This document shows, piece after piece, positions 27,694 to 35,905 of a stretch of 64,000 nucleotides of DNA. Below the pieces are notes generated by a model. It was not told the DNA's origin. It ran no database searches and saw nothing but the letters and a program-made list of their open reading frames with translations. How positions within the stretch are numbered: the first letter of the stretch is position 1; every line of letters begins with the position of its first letter. This DNA is from Desulfovibrio inopinatus DSM 10711 (lineage in GTDB: Bacteria; Desulfobacterota; Desulfovibrionia; Desulfovibrionales; Desulfovibrionaceae): the NCBI RefSeq assembly GCF_000429305.1, contig NZ_AUBP01000005.1, forward strand, positions 248,001 through 312,000, given 5' to 3'. A program made the translations under genes and the position numbers.

Positions 27694-28557
27694 ATGAAAC
27701 GCTTGAGCTACGCACTGGCGCTCTTGACGCTTGTGCTGTTGCCGGCTGTTGCACACTGCGCTGAGCCACTTGTTTCCATTATCTTTTCTGGAAACAATTA
27801 CGGAGAGATTGCCCCCTGCCCGTCTTGAGGGGGCAAAACCCTTGGAGGGGTGGCCCGGAGGGCCACAGCGCTTTCTCTTTTGACTCAGGACCCAGCGTTG
27901 CACGGTAAGATTCTTTCACTTGCCGGTGCATATGAATTTATCAAGGAAAATGCATCCCCGACGACATCTGCCAAGTCCCTTGCCGGGCTAGCCAAGGCTT
28001 TTTCACTGATGTCGTATTCGGCGGGGTTTGTTGCGCCCAATGAAGCCCAAGCCTTGCAGAACGCAAATGCTACGCTCCCGCAGGGATTTGTTGTTGCCTC
28101 AGAGAACGCGCAAACTAAGATTGTAACAACCAAAGATTTTACAACCGGTATTGTGTTTTTTCCCATGCTGTCGCCGCGGACAACGAAGGCATCCTCCGAT
28201 GCAATCCAGTCCGTTGCAAAAGCCGCTAGAGAATTGCGCGCCCAAAATGTCGACCTTATCGTCGGCCTCTCTCCATGGGGCGCGCAAATCGAACGGGAAT
28301 ATCTCGATGCCGGAAATCGAGATGTCGATGTGTTGCTTGGCAGCGGTCAGGGTTTTGGCTTCAATGCTCGCCCGATGTCCGGCAGTCACGTTCTCTGGGC
28401 CAGAGGATTTTCCAAAGGCAAAGTTATGGACAGCATCGAAATTTTACAGGTTCCGTCAAACAAAGAAACCTGGAAGCCGAGAAAAAATTTTAATGCCCAG
28501 GCCATCCGTTTGGAAGATTCTATCCCCGGAGACCCCAAAATATCAAAATTGTTTTAA
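27694..28557 (+). CDS. UshA-like periplasmic selenoprotein (in-frame TGA read as selenocysteine)
   Basis: Reading from ATG 27694 gives a signal peptide (MKRLSYALALLTLVLLPAVA) and the mature start AEPLVSIIFSGNNYGEI, then APCPS, an in-frame TGA (27826-27828) and GGKTLGGVARRATAL in the same frame to a stop at 28555: 287 residues with a CPSU motif at 42-45. The order matches the UshA/5'-nucleotidase N-terminal domain (GGVARRAT; VDLIVGLSPWG; DVDVLLGSGQG). However, the metallophosphatase ligands are missing: no GNHE, LSP for LSH, GSGQ for GHSH. The gene follows HU by 14 bases. An automatic caller would truncate it and start at 27850. A redox role is inferred; the family is known as UshA-like (seleno)protein. 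Confidence 0.88.
27826..27866 (+). promoter_or_regulatory. Selenocysteine codon and bacterial SECIS-like hairpin
   Basis: After the TGA at 27826-27828, GTGGCCC (27850-27856) pairs with GGGCCAC (27860-27866) in a perfect seven-pair stem with loop GGA. The loop begins 28 bases after the TGA and its first base is G; both fit the bacterial SECIS rules (16-37 bases, G in the first two loop positions). A second strong inverted repeat, TTGCCCCC (27809-27816) with GGGGGCAA (27829-27836), places the TGA itself in a loop. Confidence 0.82.
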
Positions 28558-28649
28558 ATAGAGCCTTTTCTTTTTATTCACTTTTAGGCATTCTTCCCTC
28601 TTGGACGCATGTGTATTAACCCGTTTATGCTGACCCAAAGGAGGAACTC

Positions 28650-29531
28650 ATGGAGTTCGTTGGCGCTTTTACCGCCTTGGTGACTCCGTTTCGCAACGGA
28701 GAAGTCGATGAAGAGGCCTTTCGACAATTTATCGAATGGCAGATCGAAAAAGGAATCAATGGTCTTGTACCCTGTGGCACGACCGGAGAATCCGCGACGC
28801 TCTCACATGCTGAACATAAACGGGTCATAAAAATCTGTGTTGACCAGGTTGCCAAACGCGTCCCTGTCCTGGCCGGAGCAGGCTCTAACAATACGCGGGA
28901 AGCTATTGAACTGGCCAAGGAAGCCAAAGAGTTGAACGCCGATGGCGCGCTGCTCATTACACCGTACTACAACAAACCGACTCAACGCGGTCTCATTGAA
29001 CATTTCGCTGCGATTGCTGGTGAAGTATCGATGCCGATTGTGGTGTACAATGTTCCGGGGCGGACGTCGGTGAATCTATTGCCCAAAACACTGGCTGAAA
29101 TCAGCAAACGCTGCCCCAATATTATTGGTGTAAAAGAAGCTACGGCAAATTTGGCACAAATTTCGGACGTGCTTGAATATTGTGGACGCGACTTCACCGT
29201 GTTGTCCGGTGACGACTTCACCATTCTTCCCACCCTTGCCATTGGTGGAAAAGGTGTCATTTCTGTCATCTCGAATGTTGCTCCTGATAAAGTGGCCACA
29301 ATGATCAGTGCATACGTGAAGGGCGACATGACAACGGCGCAAAACATCCATTACGAACTGGCCCCGCTTTGCCGGGCGATGTTCCTGGAGACCAACCCCG
29401 TACCGGCCAAAACCGCTCTCGCCAAAATGGAAACGATTCCTTCGGCCGAAGTGCGTCTCCCGCTTGTCCCGCTCACAGCGGAATCCGAAGCTACACTGGA
29501 TACGTATCTTCGTAATGGCGGCTTCATTTAG
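28650..29531 (+). CDS. dapA: 4-hydroxy-tetrahydrodipicolinate synthase
   Basis: A 293-residue class I aldolase-like enzyme that condenses pyruvate with aspartate semialdehyde, the first step of the lysine/diaminopimelate branch. The substrate loop GTTGESATL (residues 43-51), the tyrosine in VVYNVPGRTSVN, and the Schiff-base lysine in IIGVKEATANL are all present. The strong ribosome site AAAGGAGG precedes the ATG. A strong terminator closes the gene. It has no lysine-pathway neighbours here. Confidence 0.97.
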   Translation: MEFVGAFTALVTPFRNGEVDEEAFRQFIEWQIEKGINGLVPCGTTGESATLSHAEHKRVIKICVDQVAKRVPVLAGAGSNNTREAIELAKEAKELNADGALLITPYYNKPTQRGLIEHFAAIAGEVSMPIVVYNVPGRTSVNLLPKTLAEISKRCPNIIGVKEATANLAQISDVLEYCGRDFTVLSGDDFTILPTLAIGGKGVISVISNVAPDKVATMISAYVKGDMTTAQNIHYELAPLCRAMFLETNPVPAKTALAKMETIPSAEVRLPLVPLTAESEATLDTYLRNGGFI

Positions 29532-29554
29532 ACCCCGACTTCCAATAGTATACC

Positions 29555-29582
29555 AAGGGAGCCCGTTGGCTCCCTTTTTTTT
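29555..29582 (+). terminator. Rho-independent terminator of dapA
   Basis: AAGGGAGCC (29555-29563) pairs with GGCTCCCTT (29568-29576) around the loop CGTT and continues into a T-run to 29582. Confidence 0.93.
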
Positions 29583-29620
29583 GGCAAATTCCTCAAACGT
29601 AACGCACCTCATCCCCCCCC

Positions 29621-29652
29621 AAAAAAAACGGACTCCCCTTGTGGAGAGTCCG
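29621..29652 (-). terminator. Rho-independent terminator of clpB
   Basis: On the minus strand CGGACTCTCC pairs with GGGGAGTCCG (one G-T pair) around ACAA, followed by eight T residues. It lies 31 bases after the clpB stop and faces the dapA terminator, so the convergent units are well insulated. Confidence 0.92.
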
Positions 29653-29683
29653 CGGCATTCAGATCTCGACGTGATTGTACAAT

Positions 29684-32296
29684 CTACGGCGTCACAGCGG
29701 TGACGGTCAATCCATCTTCACTCGCATCGACTGTAATTTCATCGCCGTCACGAACGTCACCGGCAATAAGTTGCTTGGCCAAGGTCGTTTCCACATGGCT
29801 TTGCAGGTAGCGCCGTAAAGGCCGTGCACCATACACCGGATCGTACGCGGCATTGGTAATGAACGTCTTGGCGTTATCGGTCAATTCCAAAAGAATCTTT
29901 CTTTCGGCCAGACGTTCACGCAGCCCTGTCAACATCAGTTCGATAATCTGCCCAATCTGCTCTTTGAGCAATGGTTTGAACAGGACGATTTCATCGACAC
30001 GGTTCAAAAACTCAGGTCGAAAGTGCATGCGCAAGGTGTCCATGACTTTGTCAGTGACACCTTCCCGGAAACTCCCGGTTTGTTCAATGCCATCAAGCAT
30101 ATATTGCGACCCGAGGTTGGACGTCATAATGACGATGGTGTTTTTGAAATCCACAGTCTTCCCGTGGCTATCGGTCAGACGACCATCATCAAGAATCTGC
30201 AGAAGGACGTTGAAGACATCGTGATGTGCTTTTTCGATTTCATCGAATAACACCACACTATACGGTTTACGCCGAACCGCCTCTGTTAACTGTCCTCCTT
30301 CATCATATCCAATATATCCTGGAGGCGCCCCAATCAAACGGGCAACCGTATGCTTTTCCATATATTCGGACATATCAAGTCGAACGATATTGTCTTCGGT
30401 ATCAAACAATGACTGTGCCAGCGTCTTGCACAATTCCGTTTTTCCGACACCGGTCGGACCAAGGAAAATAAACGATCCAATGGGCCGACGAGGATCTTTA
30501 AGCCCTGCTCGGGCGCGCAATACGGCATCCGCGACCGCGTCAACGCCTTCATCCTGACCGACAACACGTTCATGTAATTCCTCGGGCAAACGCAATAATT
30601 TTTCCCGTTCGCCTTCAAGTAAGCGCGCAACAGGAATACCGGTCCAGCGTGCAATAATTTGCGCGATATCATCCGGTCCGACTTCCTCACGTAGCAGACG
30701 AGAACCACCGGCTTCTTCGGTGATAATTTCTTCACTCCGCGCCAGTTCCTTTTCCAGTTCGGCCAACTTTGAATACCGTAACTCAGCCGCCCGGTTCAGA
30801 TCATAATCGCGCTCAGCCTGTTCGATCTCAAGGCGTGTTTGTTCAATTCGCGCCTTCAGGCTGCGTACGCCCTCAATGGCACCCTTTTCTTTCTCCCACT
30901 GGGCAAACAGCACGGCTTGTCGGTCTCGCAAATTCGCCAGCTCTTCTTCAAGTCGAGCAAGACGTTCTTTTGATGCGGCATCAGTCTCTCTTCGCAGGGC
31001 TTCACGCTCTATTTCAAGTTGCATGATCTTACGATTTGCCTGGTCGAGTTCCGTGGGTTGAGAGTCAATTTCTGTTCGGATCATGGCCGCGGCTTCGTCA
31101 ATGAGGTCGATCGCTTTATCCGGCAATTGTCTGTCGGAAATATAGCGATGCGATAAGACCGCTGCCTCAACCAACGCGCTGTCAGCAATACGCACCCCAT
31201 GGTGCACCTCAAACCGTTCGCTAAGGCCGCGCAAAATAGAAATTGCATCTTCCACGCTCGGCTCTTCCACGAGAACGGGTTGAAAGCGTCGCTCAAGAGC
31301 AGGATCTTTCTCAATATACTTTCGATACTCATCAATCGTGGTTGCGCCGATGCAGTGCAATTCACCGCGAGCCAACATTGGCTTGAGCAAATTGCTTGCA
31401 TCCATCGCACCGTCAGTCTTTCCTGCTCCGACAATGGTATGCAGTTCGTCGATAAACAGAATGATACGGCCTTCAGATTGCTGAATTTCTTTGAGGACAG
31501 CTTTCAGTCGCTCTTCAAATTCACCACGATATTTTGCCCCGGCAATAAGCGCTCCCATATCGAGCGCAAATACCGATTTATCCTTCAGGCCTTCGGGAAC
31601 ATCTTTTTTGACAATACGTTGGGCCAGCCCTTCAACAATGGCAGTCTTCCCAACACCGGCTTCCCCGATAAGCACAGGATTGTTCTTCGTTCGACGCGAT
31701 AAAATCCGAATGCAACGGCGAATTTCTTCATCACGGCCGATAACAGGATCGAGTTTCCCCTTCTCCGCTTCTTCCACCAAGTCGCGCCCGTACTTTTTCA
31801 AGGCTTCGTAGGTTTCTTCAGGATTGGCCGACGTCACACGTTGCTTCCCACGAACTTCCGTTAAAACGGACAGAATCTTTTCTTTCGTCAAACCAAACTG
31901 TTTGTTGATATTGGACACGCTCGACTTGCCGAGATCATCAAACATGGACAAAAATAAATGTTCCACGCTGACGTACTCGTCTTTCATATTCTTCGCGAGG
32001 TCTTGTGCCTTGACGAGCACTTCATTCAAGCGCTGTGTGACAAAAATCTGGCCGGGAGAGGCCCCTGGACCAGAAACACTCGGTAATCGCGAGAGCTCCG
32101 CTTCCAAGGCTTTCGTATAGGCTGCCAAATCAATGCCAGCGCGCTCGATCAAGCGCGGCACAAGCCCATCTTTCTGTGCGATAAGCGCAGACAACAGGTG
32201 CTCGATATCGACTTGCTGGTGCCCGTGCTTGACAGCGACAGACTGCGCTTCGGTAATAGCTTCCTGTGATTTTTGTGTAAATTTATTGAGATCCAT
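29684..32296 (-). CDS. clpB: ATP-dependent disaggregase ClpB
   Basis: An 870-residue Hsp100 ring ATPase that rescues aggregated proteins together with DnaK/DnaJ. Layout: Clp N-domain (1-145), first AAA+ module with Walker [14 protein letters not shown] (about residue 205), the coiled-coil middle domain (about 400-520, rich in [18 protein letters not shown]-type heptads) that marks ClpB rather than ClpA or ClpC, and the second AAA+ module with [13 protein letters not shown] (about 605). AGGAG precedes the ATG. It is the third gene of a minus-strand operon with cbpA and cbpM, which supply co-chaperone functions. Confidence 0.97.
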   Translation of the reverse strand: MDLNKFTQKSQEAITEAQSVAVKHGHQQVDIEHLLSALIAQKDGLVPRLIERAGIDLAAYTKALEAELSRLPSVSGPGASPGQIFVTQRLNEVLVKAQDLAKNMKDEYVSVEHLFLSMFDDLGKSSVSNINKQFGLTKEKILSVLTEVRGKQRVTSANPEETYEALKKYGRDLVEEAEKGKLDPVIGRDEEIRRCIRILSRRTKNNPVLIGEAGVGKTAIVEGLAQRIVKKDVPEGLKDKSVFALDMGALIAGAKYRGEFEERLKAVLKEIQQSEGRIILFIDELHTIVGAGKTDGAMDASNLLKPMLARGELHCIGATTIDEYRKYIEKDPALERRFQPVLVEEPSVEDAISILRGLSERFEVHHGVRIADSALVEAAVLSHRYISDRQLPDKAIDLIDEAAAMIRTEIDSQPTELDQANRKIMQLEIEREALRRETDAASKERLARLEEELANLRDRQAVLFAQWEKEKGAIEGVRSLKARIEQTRLEIEQAERDYDLNRAAELRYSKLAELEKELARSEEIITEEAGGSRLLREEVGPDDIAQIIARWTGIPVARLLEGEREKLLRLPEELHERVVGQDEGVDAVADAVLRARAGLKDPRRPIGSFIFLGPTGVGKTELCKTLAQSLFDTEDNIVRLDMSEYMEKHTVARLIGAPPGYIGYDEGGQLTEAVRRKPYSVVLFDEIEKAHHDVFNVLLQILDDGRLTDSHGKTVDFKNTIVIMTSNLGSQYMLDGIEQTGSFREGVTDKVMDTLRMHFRPEFLNRVDEIVLFKPLLKEQIGQIIELMLTGLRERLAERKILLELTDNAKTFITNAAYDPVYGARPLRRYLQSHVETTLAKQLIAGDVRDGDEITVDASEDGLTVTAVTP

Positions 32297-32343
32297 AGGT
32301 TCTCCTATATTCAGAGCATATGAATTGAGACTATCCGAATTGA

Positions 32344-32658
32344 CTACAAAAGGCGTTGCAGATCACGCACCTTGTTTTCCAGATGCTCAATGCGCTCGAT
32401 CAAATCGACAATGATGCTGGCCCCCTCGACGGAAATATCGAGGTCGCGCGAAATGCGATCCAGCTTACGTAAGCGATACACATCTTTTGCACGGAAGAGA
32501 TATTGTTCTTCCCCCGCACGTACCGGTGAAATCCATCCCAACTCGATCAAATGCCCCAAAACGGACGGATGAATACCGGTCTGGTCCAAAAACTGAGACC
32601 ATGCAATAAGTTCCGATTTTGTTGGTAACCCCGAATTCACGATGAGCTTGACATCCAT
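32344..32658 (-). CDS. CbpM-like chaperone modulator (MerR-type HTH fold)
   Basis: A 104-residue protein between cbpA and clpB. It has a MerR-like segment ([19 protein letters not shown] then [21 protein letters not shown]) and a C-terminal helix ([21 protein letters not shown]) of coiled-coil type. In E. coli CbpM binds and inhibits the J-domain of CbpA; position and fold suggest the same here, while a HspR-like repressor role is the main alternative. AAGGA precedes the ATG. The gap to clpB is 47 bases. Confidence 0.85.
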   Translation of the reverse strand: MDVKLIVNSGLPTKSELIAWSQFLDQTGIHPSVLGHLIELGWISPVRAGEEQYLFRAKDVYRLRKLDRISRDLDISVEGASIIVDLIERIEHLENKVRDLQRLL

Positions 32659-32682
32659 GACGTATCCTTGCGGGCTTGGGTC

Positions 32683-33708
32683 TTAGAAATTTCGCGGTTC
32701 GAAATGCGACAACTCAGACAGCTTTGTCCACAACTCGCGTTCCTCATCCGTCAAATCCTTAGGAGTCTGAATCATGATGCGCACGTATTGATCTGCAGGA
32801 TTGGATTTCGGTCCAAGACCTTTACCGCGGATTCGGAGTTTTTTTCCCGATCCCAGCCCCGCCGGAATATTCATCTCAATCCGTCCATCCAGTGTCGGGA
32901 TCTCAACTTTTGCGCCAAGTGCAGCTTCCCATGGAGCAAGAGGCAAATCCAAAATGACATTGCCCTCTTCCAATTTAAACAAATGATGGGGCAGTATACG
33001 TATTTTGAGATACAAATCCCCAGAAGTTCCACCGCTCATGCCAGGATTCCCCTGACCGGACAATCGAATCTTGGCACCGTCTTTGATGCCAGGAGGAATG
33101 TTGACATTCAACGTCTTTGTTGACATTTGGGGACGCCCATCCGGCCCGGTAACCTGCTCCTGCAGCGTAATCGCTTTGGAGCCTCCGCGATACGCTTCTT
33201 CCAATGTCAACTCCAGACCGGCATTGGCATCGGTTCCACGACGAGGACGTTGCGAAAATCCACCGGCTCCGCCAAATCCACCAAATCCGGCATCGCCATA
33301 ACCACCGAATTCATTCGATGAACGGAACTTGGCTCCACGAGGTCCACCAGCTCCGCCAAACCCACCACCGAAAATCGTTTCGAAAAAATCACTGAACGCG
33401 CCGGCATCAAATCCTTGTCCGCCAGCTCCACCAAAATGGAAGTGCGATTTGTCAAACCCCGGAGGCGGCTGAAAATTCTGGCCATCTTTCCAATTGGGGC
33501 CAAGAGAATCGTACAGCTTTCTCTTCTCAGGATCTTTGAGCACTTCGTAGGCTTCATTGATGTCCTTAAATTTCGATTCCGCCTGAGGGTCATTCGGGTT
33601 CAAGTCCGGATGGTATTTCCGTGCCAACTTCTTGAACGCCTTGGAAATCTCCTCAGTCGTGGACGATTTGGTAACACCAAGCAACTTGTAATAATCTTTG
33701 TATTCCAC
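32683..33708 (-). CDS. cbpA: DnaJ-type co-chaperone CbpA
   Basis: A 341-residue class B Hsp40. The J-domain (residues 1-70) has the HPD motif in YHPDLNPNDP; then comes a long Gly/Phe-rich region (about 80-160, with many GGAGG and GFGG repeats), then directly the C-terminal substrate-binding domains (TLEEAYRGGSKAI onwards). There is no CxxCxGxG zinc finger, which separates it from DnaJ at the left edge. It starts at GTG 33708 after AGGAAG and heads the cbpA-cbpM-clpB operon. Confidence 0.94.
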   Translation of the reverse strand: MEYKDYYKLLGVTKSSTTEEISKAFKKLARKYHPDLNPNDPQAESKFKDINEAYEVLKDPEKRKLYDSLGPNWKDGQNFQPPPGFDKSHFHFGGAGGQGFDAGAFSDFFETIFGGGFGGAGGPRGAKFRSSNEFGGYGDAGFGGFGGAGGFSQRPRRGTDANAGLELTLEEAYRGGSKAITLQEQVTGPDGRPQMSTKTLNVNIPPGIKDGAKIRLSGQGNPGMSGGTSGDLYLKIRILPHHLFKLEEGNVILDLPLAPWEAALGAKVEIPTLDGRIEMNIPAGLGSGKKLRIRGKGLGPKSNPADQYVRIMIQTPKDLTDEERELWTKLSELSHFEPRNF

Positions 33709-33764
33709 GCTTCTTCCTCATTGCGATTTCGAATTTTGCGCGACTGGAAACGCGGCAAGTTTAC

Positions 33765-33792
33765 ATAATAAGCCACCGTTCGATTCCGTCAA
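33765..33792 (-). promoter_or_regulatory. Candidate sigma-70 promoter of the cbpA-cbpM-clpB operon
   Basis: On the minus strand TTGACG (33792-33787) and TATTAT (33770-33765) are 16 bases apart and end about 57 bases before the GTG start. No CIRCE element and no clear sigma-32 -10 box (CCCCAT) is visible, so heat control, if any, uses another route. Confidence 0.5.
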
Positions 33793-33896
33793 GCATCCCG
33801 GATCGTTATTACAACGAACCCGGTCATCATTTTCTTTGTATACCAGCCATTCTTCAAGTTCCAGATGTTTACTGGAAAAAGTTCTCGAGAAAAATT

Positions 33897-33933
33897 CTCC
33901 GACTATGCCGGTATCTGTTAGGCAAAGTCGGAG
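33897..33933. other. Stem-loop in the cbpA/smr divergent region
   Basis: The 398-base space from 33709 to 34106 contains no convincing gene. It holds the cbpA promoter and an inverted repeat in which CTCCGACT (33897-33904) and TGCC pair with GGCA and AGTCGGAG (33926-33933): twelve pairs, one A-A mismatch, and an 11-base loop. There is no T-run beside it. It could be an operator or a structured leader of either gene. Confidence 0.4.
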
Positions 33934-34106
33934 ATCGCAAATGCTCCGGGACAAAAAGTAAAGACACATGAAAATTAAAAATTCCCTCCACAACGTCACG
34001 AAATGCTCAACAAACTTTCTTTCATGACGACCCTTTGCGATAGACACTGATACCGGCGTATTTACTCTCTGATGGGGTTCAGGCTATGGTCTTTGCGGAG
34101 GTTGTC

Positions 34107-34838
34107 ATGTCGAAAAAGAACAAGAATGCATTCACCAATAACCCCTTCCACGAACTCAAAGGGATCAAAGTCAAAAAAAAGGCCAAAAAGCCGGTTGTCC
34201 AAGCTCCTCCTGAACCAGAAAAGGCGGCCGTCCCACACGATGAAGACCATCTTTTTTTCCGAGCAATGACCGGCGTTGATCCCATGGATACAAACAAAAA
34301 AGGACGTCAGGTCGCGGGTCTTGATGCCGCGCCACCTGTACCGCCATCATTAGCGAAAGCCGATGAAGACGCCCAGGTACGAGAAAGCTTGGCCGACCTT
34401 ATCAATGGAAAGGTGGAGTTCGAACTCGCTTTCACCGACGAGTTTGTTCAAGGATACATCAAGGGAATTGATTCGAAAATTGTGCGTCAACTTCGAGCCG
34501 GACGTTTTTCTCCGGAAGCACACCTAGACTTGCATGGACTCAACGCCGACCAAGCAAAAGCGGCCATATTGCACTTTCTGAGAGAGCATTACATGTTGGG
34601 TCGACGCTGCCTCTTGCTCATTCCAGGTCGAGGCGTCAATTCACCAGGTGGAATTTCTATTCTTAAAGAAGAAGTCAAATCGTGGTTAACACGGGATCCT
34701 CTCAGAAGAATTGTGCTCGCGTTTTGCACGGCATTGCCCAAGCATGGGGGAGCTGGAGCGTTGTATGTGCTCTTACGCAAACAGAAAAAAGTTGGTGGTA
34801 AAGTTGTTTGGGAAAAACATTGGGACTCATTTTCATAA
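34107..34838 (+). CDS. Smr-domain protein
   Basis: A 243-residue protein with a disordered basic N-terminus (about 1-80; KGIKVKKKAKKP and Pro-rich) and a C-terminal Smr domain (about 145-235) showing LDLHGLNADQAK, LLLIPGRGVNS and GGAGALYVLLRK. The LDxH and GxG marks are those of small MutS-related nucleases that cleave nucleic acid or act in ribosome rescue. ATG 34107 is selected because GGAGG lies just upstream; an in-frame ATG at 34086 is less likely. It is a single-gene unit, convergent with the ModE-like gene. Confidence 0.9.
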   Translation: MSKKNKNAFTNNPFHELKGIKVKKKAKKPVVQAPPEPEKAAVPHDEDHLFFRAMTGVDPMDTNKKGRQVAGLDAAPPVPPSLAKADEDAQVRESLADLINGKVEFELAFTDEFVQGYIKGIDSKIVRQLRAGRFSPEAHLDLHGLNADQAKAAILHFLREHYMLGRRCLLLIPGRGVNSPGGISILKEEVKSWLTRDPLRRIVLAFCTALPKHGGAGALYVLLRKQKKVGGKVVWEKHWDSFS

Positions 34839-34912
34839 ATAAGGGGGAGTGACAGTCGAGTCTGCGTGATCGGCGTCCACGCATGTGACAATGCTGTCTT
34901 ATCAACACCGTT

Positions 34913-35368
34913 TCAACGATGTGCCTGGCTTAAGCGAGGGCGCGAAGGTGTTGAAGAATTTTGCGTCGGAGAAAAATGCCCAGTCACAATGTCCTCTTTT
35001 GAAGCGTCATACGAGCGGCATGGAAAGGGGAAAATTTCCATGGCTTGTTGCAGCGCAAAGCGTTCCACGCTCTCCGACCATTGACGATACGCCGAGGACA
35101 ACAATTCACCAAAAATCGTCAATCGCAACCGTCGGCTTGTTCCTGGTTTGTCACCACCAACGCGTTCAATTAACTTGAAACCAAACATTTGTTCGGTTTG
35201 ATGAATTTTTTCCAGTGCGGCTTCATGAGTGATGCCGAGACTGCGGGCCGCTTTTTGCAGGGAGCCACATTGTGCGAGCCGTTCCAGAATCAGTGTTCTT
35301 CCCAGCCCGAAAAATGTCACTCCCTCCACTTCAAGCCACATGTGCATTCGCAAAACAGGATCATCCAT
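34913..35368 (-). CDS. ModE-type winged-helix regulator without molybdate-binding domain
   Basis: From ATG 35368 the protein has 151 residues. Its core is the ModE N-terminal LysR-like helix-turn-helix: MWLEVEGVTFFGLGRTLILE, then QCGSLQKAARSLGITHEAALEKIH and a GTSRRLRLTIFGELL wing. No C-terminal TOBE (molybdate-binding) domain follows, so it would sense metal differently or act as a single-domain regulator. The start is uncertain: ATG 35416 and 35488 are in frame, and only 35368 has AAGG upstream. There are no molybdenum genes nearby. The last ~40 residues (polar, Ser/Pro-rich) look poorly conserved. Confidence 0.75.
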   Translation of the reverse strand: MDDPVLRMHMWLEVEGVTFFGLGRTLILERLAQCGSLQKAARSLGITHEAALEKIHQTEQMFGFKLIERVGGDKPGTSRRLRLTIFGELLSSAYRQWSESVERFALQQAMEIFPFPCRSYDASKEDIVTGHFSPTQNSSTPSRPRLSQAHR

Positions 35369-35512
35369 TGGAACGTACCTTGAATACCCTTTCATTCTGA
35401 TTGTTTTCTGTTTCATCACCAGGGTGCGGGTCTGGATATGGCGTCGTTTGACGTCGTTCCAACTCGCCTCTCGGTGTCCAATTGCCATCCAGGGGTTTGC
35501 CGACGTCCATAC

Positions 35513-35555
35513 GGGAGATAGATTATCCGATGCCCGCCGGATAACGCATTCTCCC
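35513..35555. repeat. Nested inverted repeat upstream of the ModE-like gene
   Basis: GGGAGA (35513-35518) pairs with TCTCCC (35550-35555), and inside it TTATCCG (35523-35529) pairs with CGGATAA (35538-35544). It lies between the DUF2905 stop and the ModE-like gene on the minus strand. It may be an operator, or an RNA hairpin ending the DUF2905 transcript; no T-run follows. Confidence 0.5.
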
Positions 35556-35620
35556 TACGCCTGCTCATCGCTTGCGTCCAGAGCTGAAAAGGGAAAAGGA
35601 GCAATTTGCCCGGAAAGACA

Positions 35621-35869
35621 TTAGCGGCGGAAAAGATAGAAAAGGAAACTCAGCACCGCGCTGACGACAAGACAACTGACCCAGGGGAAATAGATAGAGA
35701 ACCCATCACGTTTGATCGATACATCGCCGGGAAGTCGGCCAAGGGGAATTTTTTCAAGTATTTTGGCCAATGGTCCCAACCGATCCCGATACATCATAAA
35801 TAGACCGGCAACGATCAGACAGAGCCCCAAAACACAAAGCCATTTTCCTGCTGTCTGCATGTCTCTCAT
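35621..35869 (-). CDS. DUF2905 small membrane protein
   Basis: An 82-residue protein with two transmembrane helices (about residues 9-26 and 58-78) and between them the DUF2905 signature LGRLPGDVSIKRDGFSIYFP. The family is widespread and of unknown function. ATG 35869 (GAGGG two bases upstream) or ATG 35860 are both possible. It is the last gene downstream of the HlyD/ABC-2 operon, after 36 bases. Confidence 0.88.
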   Translation of the reverse strand: MRDMQTAGKWLCVLGLCLIVAGLFMMYRDRLGPLAKILEKIPLGRLPGDVSIKRDGFSIYFPWVSCLVVSAVLSFLFYLFRR

Positions 35870-35905
35870 AACCCTCGTGCCGAATAGTCCTCTTCCAAAT
35901 GAAAA

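Noticed and set aside
35361-35510. A certain 49-residue protein gene before the ModE-like gene
   Set aside because: No ribosome site precedes its ATG and I recognise no family; kept only as an observation.
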